Below, piece after piece: positions 6,381-10,657 of a DNA stretch of 10,657 bases. The DNA comes from Betaproteobacteria bacterium (GTDB lineage Bacteria > Pseudomonadota > Gammaproteobacteria > Burkholderiales > Casimicrobiaceae). The notes below the pieces were generated by a model. It searched no databases. It had not been told where the DNA came from and saw only the letters and a program-made list of their open reading frames with translations. The stretch spans positions 1 to 10,657 of the forward strand of contig PLYG01000116.1 of the NCBI GenBank assembly GCA_003153335.1, written 5' to 3'. A program made the position numbers and the translations under genes. The first letter of the stretch is position 1, and the number at the start of each line of letters is the position of its first letter.

Positions 6381-7712
6381 TTATCGGCCCGTCATTGCCG
6401 GTAGCGGCAACGCGATCCGCGCCAGCGTGCCGCCATCCTGACGCAACAGCAGGGTGAATTCACCGCCGTGCAGGGTCACGACGCGATCCACGATGGCCAG
6501 TCCCAACCCCGAACCCAGCTTGCCACCGGCAGCGCTGCCGCGCGCGGTGTCGAGGCGGGTGAACGGCTGCTTCAGGCGTTCCACTTCGGAAGGCGGAATG
6601 CCGGGACCGCGGTCGGCAATCTCGATCACCGCGTTGTTGGCCTCCTGACGCACGACAATGTCTACCGTGGGGCTGCCATAGCGGTACGCATTGTCGATCA
6701 GGTTCACCAGCGCGCGTTCGATCGACTGGGCGCGCAGCGGCAACAGCGGAAGACCGGGGGCCGGCACAAACGTGATTGCCTGACCCTTGCGGCGACAGCG
6801 CTCCACGCATTCTTCGACCAGCGCATTCAGATCATGCATCGCCAGCGGCGTCTTGTCCTCGCCGCGCGCGAAATCGAGGAACTGATTGATGATGCGGTCC
6901 ATCTCCTCGATGTCGTCGATCATGCCTTCCTTCATGGTCTCGTCGTGCACGGCCATTTCGGCGCTTAGCCGCAAGCGCGCCAACGGCGTGCGCAGGTCAT
7001 GCGAAACACCGGCCAGCAGCAACGCGCGATCCTCTTCCATCTGTTTGAGATTCGACGTCATCCGGTTAAAGCCCTTGGCGAGGCCCGCAATTTCGGTGGG
7101 GCCGGATTCGGGCAGCGGCGGCGGCGTGCGTCCCTTGCCGACCGCGGCTACCGCGTCTTGCAGTTGCCTGAGTGGACTGTTCATTCGCCGTGCAAAAAAA
7201 TAGGCGGCGAGCAGCAGCACGATCAATACGGTGCCGCTCCAGATCATCACCCGCGTGGGCAACTCGGCGTCGGCGCGGGGCAGCGTGAAGCCTGCCCAAT
7301 AGGCGGCATCGCCGGCGGTCAGCCGTATCCAGGCGATGAGCCCCTCGCCAGAAGGTTGCAGCCGCAGTTCGGTGTCCTCTCCCAGACGCGCCCGGAGGCG
7401 CTCCTGCAGTTCCATCATCCGCGGACCCAGGGCAGGGCGGCCGATGGTCGGGCGCTCGGCGACGGACAAGAGCAAGACGCCGTACTCCTTGCCCAGTCGG
7501 CGCAGAAATCCCGGGCGATCCTGGCTTTGCAGACTCGATAGCGCCGCGCGCAAGGTCTCGAGCTGCGCGATCTTGGTGTCGCCGAATTGCCGTTCCGCGA
7601 GCGATGCGCGGTCGTACCGGAAAATGAGCAGCGCCGCGACAAAGCCGATTGCCGTCACCGCGATGAGCAGCAGCGCCAGCCGGCCGAAGAGCGATCGGGG
7701 CAGGACGCTCAT
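6381..7712 (-). CDS. envZ: EnvZ-like (RisS-type) sensor histidine kinase
   Basis: 443 residues. Inner-membrane sensor kinase that phosphorylates the OmpR regulator encoded just upstream. Domains in order: TM1 (about 10-31), a periplasmic domain of about 125 residues, TM2 (about 156-174), HAMP (about 175-225), dimerisation/phosphoacceptor helix with LAGVSHDLRTPLARLRL (H238), N-box NLIDNAYRYG (337-346), G1 DRGPGIP (367-373), F-box-like KQPFTRLD and G2 GSGLGLAIV (400-408). All catalytic motifs are intact. The H-box is the EnvZ spelling, and the periplasmic domain is of EnvZ size. Start: ATG 7712-7710 overlaps the ompR TGA (ATGA, 4 bp), so translation is probably coupled; the frame is open 14 codons further up into ompR, but that reads as shadow. 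In Bordetella the equivalent is RisS. The stimulus cannot be told from sequence. Confidence 0.93.
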   Translation of the reverse strand: MSVLPRSLFGRLALLLIAVTAIGFVAALLIFRYDRASLAERQFGDTKIAQLETLRAALSSLQSQDRPGFLRRLGKEYGVLLLSVAERPTIGRPALGPRMMELQERLRARLGEDTELRLQPSGEGLIAWIRLTAGDAAYWAGFTLPRADAELPTRVMIWSGTVLIVLLLAAYFFARRMNSPLRQLQDAVAAVGKGRTPPPLPESGPTEIAGLAKGFNRMTSNLKQMEEDRALLLAGVSHDLRTPLARLRLSAEMAVHDETMKEGMIDDIEEMDRIINQFLDFARGEDKTPLAMHDLNALVEECVERCRRKGQAITFVPAPGLPLLPLRAQSIERALVNLIDNAYRYGSPTVDIVVRQEANNAVIEIADRGPGIPPSEVERLKQPFTRLDTARGSAAGGKLGSGLGLAIVDRVVTLHGGEFTLLLRQDGGTLARIALPLPAMTGR

Positions 7713-8431
7713 TTGCTCTCGCCGTCGGGGACGAACACGTAACCGAAGCCCCATACCGTCTGAATATATCGTGGCGATCCTGGATCGGTCTCGATCAGTT
7801 TGCGCAGGCGCGATATCTGCACGTCGATCGCGCGGTCGAAGACTTCGTGATCGCGGCCGCGCGCGAGCATCATCAGCTTTTCGCGGGCGAGAGGCTGGCG
7901 CGGATGCGTGACCAGCACCTTGAGCAGGCTGAACTCGCCGGTCGTCAGGCCCAGTGTCTCGTCGCCGCGCTTGAGCGAGCGCGTAGACAGGTCGAGCGCA
8001 TACGCGCCGAACGTAATGACGCCTTCACCCGTCGGGGCGCCGGGCGCGGTGGTTTCGCTGTAGCGCCGCAGCACGGCGTTGATGCGCGCCACGAGTTCGC
8101 GCGGGTTGAACGGTTTGGGCAGGTAATCGTCAGCGCCCATTTCCAGTCCGACAATACGGTCGACGTCCTCGCTTTTGGCCGTGAGCATGATGATGGGAAC
8201 GGTCTCGCCATTGCCGCGCAGGCGCCGACAGATAGCGAGCCCGTCTTCGCCCGGCAGCATCAAGTCCAGCACGAGCAGGTGCGGCGGATCGCGTTGCAGC
8301 CGCTTGTCGAGCATCGTTCCATCGGGCAGCGTATTGACCACGAATCCCTGCTCGGTCAGATAGCGGCTCAGCAAGTCGCGCAAGCGCGCATCGTCGTCGA
8401 CCACCAGGATCTTTTGGGTTGCTGGTTTCAT
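7709..8431 (-). CDS. ompR: OmpR-family DNA-binding response regulator (OmpR/RisA)
   Basis: 240 residues. Receiver domain: KILVVDDD (acidic pocket D12-D14), phospho-acceptor D56 in VLDLMLPGEDGL, T84 in IIMLTAK, K106 in YLPKPFNPREL. The C-terminal winged helix (about 138-238) has LTTGEFSLLKVLVTHP, RGRDHEVFDRAIDVQISRLR and the ending RYIQTVWGFGYVFVPDG. Stretches such as LMLPGEDGL.ICRRLR, DRIVGLE.GADDY.PKPFNPREL and RYIQTVWG.GYVFVPDG are nearly those of E. coli OmpR, so the subgroup is clear. It acts as a transcription activator/repressor once phosphorylated by the kinase gene, which starts inside its stop codon. Start: ATG 8431-8429 gives the normal N-terminus; an upstream ATG at 8494 would add 21 non-conserved residues. 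The Shine-Dalgarno signal before 8431 is weak. Targets in this organism (porins, envelope genes) are inference. Confidence 0.95.
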   Translation of the reverse strand: MKPATQKILVVDDDARLRDLLSRYLTEQGFVVNTLPDGTMLDKRLQRDPPHLLVLDLMLPGEDGLAICRRLRGNGETVPIIMLTAKSEDVDRIVGLEMGADDYLPKPFNPRELVARINAVLRRYSETTAPGAPTGEGVITFGAYALDLSTRSLKRGDETLGLTTGEFSLLKVLVTHPRQPLAREKLMMLARGRDHEVFDRAIDVQISRLRKLIETDPGSPRYIQTVWGFGYVFVPDGESK

Positions 8432-8451
8432 CAGTATGCCGTGAAGTGCGG

Positions 8452-8506
8452 GGACAATATGTCCGCAAATTGTAACCCCGCGGCTTGAATGCAAAGATTG
8501 CTTACA
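8452..8506. promoter_or_regulatory. ompR upstream region with palindrome and repeated GCAAA..GTAAC/TTAC elements
   Basis: Between ompR and the divergent gene lie a 13-bp palindrome GGACA-ATA-TGTCC (8452-8464) and two similar direct elements, GCAAATTGTAAC (8465-8476) and GCAAAGATTGCTTAC (8491-8505), 26 bp apart. E. coli OmpR sites contain TTAC/GTAAC cores at helical spacing, so these may be autoregulatory OmpR sites. A TACAAT -10 for ompR reads on the minus strand at 8475-8470, without a good -35. All tentative. Confidence 0.28.
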
Positions 8507-8521
8507 TCTTGGGGCTGTGCG

Positions 8522-8552
8522 GCAGGAACATTCCTGCGCATAATGCTCCTAA
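8522..8552 (+). promoter_or_regulatory. Candidate stress-type (sigma-E-like) promoter and operator of the Spy-like gene
   Basis: GGAACAT (8525-8531), 16 nt, then CCTAA (8548-8552) resembles the RpoE-type promoter GGAACTT-N16-TCTAA with one mismatch in each box. The same DNA is a 16-bp inverted repeat, GCAGGAA-CA-TTCCTGC (8522-8537). A sigma-70 -10-like CATAAT (8539-8544) also lies there, but no -35 is visible at the right distance. An envelope-stress promoter would suit a Spy/CpxP-like product. Confidence 0.4.
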
Positions 8553-8620
8553 GTTACAGCAGCGGTGATTCGTCGACGATCCCGCAGCCACTCTTTCCAC
8601 TGAACCGAAAAGGACACATC

Positions 8621-9103
8621 ATGTTTGGACTTACACGCAACAGCCGCAGGGTCGCATTGGCTCTTGCATTCTGCGCGGGGTTGTCGGCGCTGCCCGCGAC
8701 GGCGCAACCCGGGCCCGGAGGCGATCGTATTATCCACGCCATCGCCGCCTTCAAGGCGCAACTCAATCTAGATCCTACCTCGCAGCAGCCGTTGTGGGAT
8801 GCCGCAGTCGCCGCAGGCAAGGCCGAGCGCGACGCTGCGAAGCAGCGCAGGCAGACGGTCAAGCAGGTGGCAAGCGAGGAATTGGCCAAGCCCACCCCGA
8901 ATCTGTCGAACATTGCGACGGCCGCTGACCATGTCCAGGATGTCGATACCGCAGCCCATCATCAGGTCCGCGCGCAATGGCTGGCGCTCTATGCAACGTT
9001 CACGCCCGACCAGATCGCGGTGGTAAAGGCTGGCATCGAGAAACGGATGGCGCGCATGGAAAGCTTCCGTGAACGCATGCACAAGCGTTTTGGTAACCAC
9101 TGA
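8621..9103 (+). CDS. Spy/CpxP-like periplasmic protein
   Basis: 160 residues. A clear signal peptide: MFGLTRNSRR, a hydrophobic core (11-24), and cleavage after ATA (residue 28), leaving QPGPGGDR. The mature part is all-helical and charged, with LNLDPTSQQPLWDAAVAAG near its start and ALYATFTPDQIAVVKAG then EKRMARMESFRERMHKRFG at its end. A LxLxxxQ helix pair with a second FTPDQ motif and a basic amphipathic tail is the layout of Spy/CpxP proteins: ATP-independent periplasmic chaperones or metal/stress sensors whose LTxxQ motifs are the family mark. Here the first LTPxQ is altered to LDPTSQQ. Start: ATG 8621 with AAGGA (8610-8614) 6 nt upstream; an earlier in-frame ATG at 8489 would bury the signal peptide. 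Divergent from ompR, so OmpR or envelope-stress control is plausible. Specific function unproven. Confidence 0.75.
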   Translation: MFGLTRNSRRVALALAFCAGLSALPATAQPGPGGDRIIHAIAAFKAQLNLDPTSQQPLWDAAVAAGKAERDAAKQRRQTVKQVASEELAKPTPNLSNIATAADHVQDVDTAAHHQVRAQWLALYATFTPDQIAVVKAGIEKRMARMESFRERMHKRFGNH

Positions 9104-9129
9104 TCAACAGCACTTCTCCTTGTAGTGAG

Positions 9130-9159
9130 GGCCGGCGGGTGGCGCGCCGGCCTTTTTTT
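9130..9159 (+). terminator. Intrinsic terminator of the Spy-like gene
   Basis: A perfect 8-bp stem GGCCGGCG (9130-9137) with CGCCGGCC (9145-9152), a 7-nt loop and seven Ts (9153-9159), 27 bp after the stop codon. Confidence 0.93.
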
Positions 9160-9216
9160 ATCGGCCACGCCCGGGACGTCGAATAGGCGCCTGTTCTACA
9201 CCTGGCGAGGCCGCAC

Positions 9217-9245
9217 TTGACAGGACTATGCAAATGTCATAGCAT
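9217..9245 (+). promoter_or_regulatory. Promoter of small-RNA candidate A
   Basis: TTGACA (9217-9222), 17-nt spacer, TAGCAT (9240-9245). The -35 is consensus and the -10 matches 4 of 6. Inverted repeats overlap it: CTATG-N7-CATAG (9226-9242) and TGACA...TGTCA (9218-9239). It resembles the promoter at 9430 in sequence order (TTGACA, CTATG, TCA-ATAGCAT-AAA). Confidence 0.65.
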
Positions 9246-9251
9246 TAAACC

Positions 9252-9377
9252 ATTACCGGTGTGGCAACCCTTCGGGGTCAATAATGCCGGGGATACAGGC
9301 CAGGCACATATAGTCGACACCCTCCGGTCTTATGCCTGATCTTTCTTCAGACCTCCGTCATGCGGGGGTCTCTTTTT
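9252..9377 (+). ncRNA. Small-RNA candidate A (tandem pair, first)
   Basis: About 126 nt between a promoter and an intrinsic terminator, with no supported open frame. Predicted parts in order: a hairpin ACCC-TTCG-GGGT (9267-9278), an extra-stable UUCG tetraloop, inside an outer GGCA (9263-9266)/TGCC (9285-9288); a long stem CAGGCA (9301-9306)/TGCCTG (9333-9338) enclosing a small hairpin GACaC-CCTCC-GGTC (9316-9329), which shows CCUCC in the loop; a U/C-rich single strand GATCTTTCTTC (9338-9348), a possible Hfq-binding spot; and the terminator. CCUCC is complementary to GGAGG, so the loop could bind Shine-Dalgarno sequences of mRNAs. It shares this arrangement with RNA B. The transcription start is predicted from the promoter, and strand from the T-run. 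Confidence 0.6.
9349..9377 (+). terminator. Terminator of small-RNA candidate A
   Basis: AGACCTCCG (9349-9357) pairs with CGGGGGTCT (9363-9371), 9 bp with one G-T pair, loop TCATG, then CTTTTT (9372-9377). The left arm contains another CCTCC. Confidence 0.88.
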
Positions 9378-9429
9378 GTGCGCATAGCAGAAGCTCTGAC
9401 AATTTTTCCGGCGCCGGGCAACTTACGGC

Positions 9430-9457
9430 TTGACAACCTATGTCAATAGCATAAAAT
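9430..9457 (+). promoter_or_regulatory. Promoter of small-RNA candidate B, with TTGACA/TGTCAA operator
   Basis: TTGACA (9430-9435), 16-nt spacer, TAAAAT (9452-9457): consensus -35 and 5 of 6 at -10, the best promoter in the window. The -35 is one arm of a perfect inverted repeat TTGACA-N5-TGTCAA (9430-9446), and CTAT-N4-ATAG (9438-9449) lies inside the spacer. A dimeric regulator bound here would cover the -35. Confidence 0.75.
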
Positions 9458-9462
9458 GCAAT

Positions 9463-9554
9463 CGCCCTCCGGCTGAGCGGAATTTCCCGACCTCCCTCCG
9501 GTCAAGTGACTCAGCCGTTTTTTCTGCCCCCGTGCAAGCGGGGGCATTTTTTTT
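9463..9554 (+). ncRNA. Small-RNA candidate B (tandem pair, second)
   Basis: About 92 nt, no supported open frame. Predicted: a perfect 8-bp stem CGGCTGAG (9470-9477)/CTCAGCCG (9510-9517) enclosing GACC-TCCCTCC-GGTC (9489-9503), whose 7-nt loop contains CCUCC; a run of six Ts follows directly (9518-9523), so the stem could itself end a ~60-nt form; then a second strong terminator. The 5' end reads GCCCTCCGGC, another CCUCC in a possible competing mini-hairpin. The plan (promoter, closing stem, inner GACC/GGUC hairpin with CCUCC loop, terminator) repeats that of RNA A. I recall an Rfam family of betaproteobacterial toxic small RNAs from unclonable DNA; I could not check whether this belongs to it. 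Confidence 0.65.
9525..9554 (+). terminator. Terminator of small-RNA candidate B
   Basis: Perfect 8-bp stem TGCCCCCG (9525-9532)/CGGGGGCA (9539-9546), loop TGCAAG, eight Ts (9547-9554). Confidence 0.94.
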
Positions 9555-9598
9555 AGTCCACGGGTGATGGCTGCAGCCGGTTGATGCGGGACAAGGCC

Positions 9599-9678
9599 AT
9601 CCTGCCTGCAGCAGGATCAGGTTGTGGCTGCGGCACGCACCGTTGTTGCGGTGCTTAACTTATGCTACGCAAAAGTTA
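9599..9678. repeat. Cluster of three inverted repeats between RNA B and proB
   Basis: ATCCTGC-CTGCA-GCAGGAT (9599-9617), GCACCG-TTGTTG-CGGTGC (9637-9654) and TAACTT-N11-AAGTTA (9656-9678) follow each other closely in the proB 3' region. All arms are perfect. None is followed by a T-run on either strand, so they are not typical intrinsic terminators; they may stabilise the proB mRNA 3' end or be protein-binding sites. Confidence 0.5.
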
Positions 9679-9689
9679 GCCTGCGCCGC

Positions 9690-9721
9690 AACCTGGTCTT
9701 GCTTCACAGCAAGACCAGGTT
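9690..9721 (-). other. 13-bp perfect hairpin spanning the proB stop codon
   Basis: AACCTGGTCTTGC (9690-9702) and GCAAGACCAGGTT (9709-9721) are exact complements around a 6-nt loop. The proB TGA (9706-9704) is in that loop, so the last four sense codons form one arm. No U-run follows on the minus strand, so this is not a standard terminator. Confidence 0.75.
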
Positions 9722-10657
9722 GTCCCGATGGATGAGTTCTGATTCGTCTACGTAGCCCAGTATGGTCTCGATTTCGCTGCTGGGCTTGCGCAGGATTCGA
9801 TGCGTCTCCTGGGCGCTGTAGTTGACCAGGCCGCGGGCAATTTCCTTGCCATCTGCGGCAATGCAGGTGATGACTTCGCCGCGCTCGAACTCGCCCTGGC
9901 AGGCAATGACACCGATGGGCAGCAAACTTTTTCCGTCGCGCCTGAGCGCGCGGGCCGCGCCTTCGTCTATGGTCACGGTACCGCGGACCTGCACATGATC
10001 GGCCAGCCATTGCTTGCGCGCGGTCAGCGACAGTGGTTCGGCCTTCAGATGCGTGCCGATGACCTCTCCTTCTGCCAGACGCAGCAGCACCTCCGGTTCC
10101 CGGCCGCTGGCGATAATGGTGGAAACGCCGCCGCGAGCCGCGCGCTTGGCGGCGAGGATCTTGGTCAGCATTCCGCCCTTGGCCAGATTCGATCCGGTGC
10201 CGCCGGCCATCGCTTCCAACGCCGAGTCGCCGGCCTTCGCATGCTGGACAAATGTCGCCGCTGCGTCCTTGCGCGGATCGCCGGTGAAGAGACCGGCCTG
10301 ATCGGTCAGGATGATCAATACATCCGCTTCGATCAGGTTGGCGACCAGTGCGCCCAGCGTGTCGTTGTCGCCCACCTTGATTTCTTCGGTGACGACTGTA
10401 TCGTTTTCGTTGACGACGGGAATGACTTTGAGCCCGAGCAAGGTGCGCAGCGTGGTCTTGGCGTTCAGATAGCGCTTGCGGTCGGCCAGGTCATCGTGGG
10501 TCAGCAGGATCTGGGCGGTGTGTAGTCCGAATTTCGCAAAGCTGGATTCGTAGACCTGTATCAGCCCCATTTGGCCGACGGCCGCCGCGGCCTGCTGCTC
10601 GTGCACGGCCGACGGGCGTTTGGTCCAGCCCAGGCGCTGCATGCCCTCGGCGATCGC
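9704..10657 (-). CDS. proB: Glutamate 5-kinase (5' end outside window)
   Basis: 317 residues visible; the family is about 370, so roughly 55 N-terminal residues are missing. ProB phosphorylates glutamate to gamma-glutamyl phosphate with ATP, the first, proline-inhibited step of proline synthesis, in the cytosol. The visible part opens with AIAEGMQRLGW (from the SSGAIAEG motif), then EQQAAAAVGQMGLIQVYE, NENDTVV.EEI..GDNDTLGALVA (glutamate/ATP site), ADVLIILTDQAGLFTGDPR, and GTGSNLAKGGMLTKILAAKRA, closing the amino-acid-kinase domain. A C-terminal PUA domain follows (RGTVTIDEGAARALRRDGKSLLP, GVIACQGEFERGEVITCI, GLVNYSAQETHRI). The frame is open to the window edge; an internal ATG at 10642 is not the start. 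It is convergent with the small-RNA pair. Usual neighbours (obgE, proA) lie outside, if present. Confidence 0.96.
   Translation of the reverse strand, partial: AIAEGMQRLGWTKRPSAVHEQQAAAAVGQMGLIQVYESSFAKFGLHTAQILLTHDDLADRKRYLNAKTTLRTLLGLKVIPVVNENDTVVTEEIKVGDNDTLGALVANLIEADVLIILTDQAGLFTGDPRKDAAATFVQHAKAGDSALEAMAGGTGSNLAKGGMLTKILAAKRAARGGVSTIIASGREPEVLLRLAEGEVIGTHLKAEPLSLTARKQWLADHVQVRGTVTIDEGAARALRRDGKSLLPIGVIACQGEFERGEVITCIAADGKEIARGLVNYSAQETHRILRKPSSEIETILGYVDESELIHRDNLVLL

Noticed and set aside
7847..8488. 213-codon plus-strand open frame across ompR
   Set aside because: It is antisense to a clear OmpR gene; its His/Gln/Arg-rich product has no family features.
9130..9554. Riboswitch or attenuator leader for a downstream gene
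   Set aside because: Both units end in complete terminators, and the next gene, proB, is on the opposite strand, so there is no downstream gene to control in cis.
9800..10525. 241-codon plus-strand open frame across proB
   Set aside because: Antisense to conserved ProB motifs, no supported start or domain.

Overview
The window looks like a chromosomal segment of a betaproteobacterium of the order Burkholderiales, probably near Oxalobacteraceae. Grounds: GC-rich coding sequence; an ispD-ispF pair convergent with an OmpR/EnvZ (RisA/RisS-type) two-component operon; a nearby proB; and protein families common in that group (CsbD-like, Crp/Fnr with an EDGASAE-type core, delta-60/DUF5648 exported proteins). 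The genus is inference.

Layout. Positions 1-150 (minus) hold the N-terminal part of an MFS drug-efflux-type transporter that runs off the left edge and seems to start at TTG. About 318-640 (plus) is a decayed Crp/Fnr regulator, followed by an intact small CsbD-like stress gene (785-976). Positions 977-1905 hold no intact gene but contain two short relics of DUF5648 C-termini (1140-1331 and 1794-1859). A large exported delta-60 repeat protein with a DUF5648 C-terminus follows (1910-4963). It is cut by one in-frame TGA at 3050, and the same frame stays open and homologous on both sides.

ispD (5131-5823) and ispF (5826-6326), two non-mevalonate isoprenoid steps, form a tight operon. They converge on the EnvZ-like kinase (6381-7712, minus), which overlaps the end of ompR (7709-8431, minus) by 4 bp. 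Divergent from ompR is a Spy/CpxP-like periplasmic protein (8621-9103) with a possible extracytoplasmic-stress promoter and a strong terminator. The right edge is proB (9704-10657, minus, 5' end outside the window).

The most interesting non-coding segment is 9217-9554, between the Spy-like gene and proB. It reads as two tandem, related small-RNA genes. Each has its own TTGACA promoter, a long closing stem containing a small hairpin that presents CCUCC in its loop, and an intrinsic terminator. CCTCC occurs five times in about 180 nt, suggesting RNAs that bind Shine-Dalgarno sequences. Both promoters carry TGACA...TGTCA inverted repeats.

No mobile element, CRISPR array, tRNA or rRNA was seen. 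The left third (150-1900) is a patch of gene decay; the right two thirds is ordinary housekeeping chromosome.
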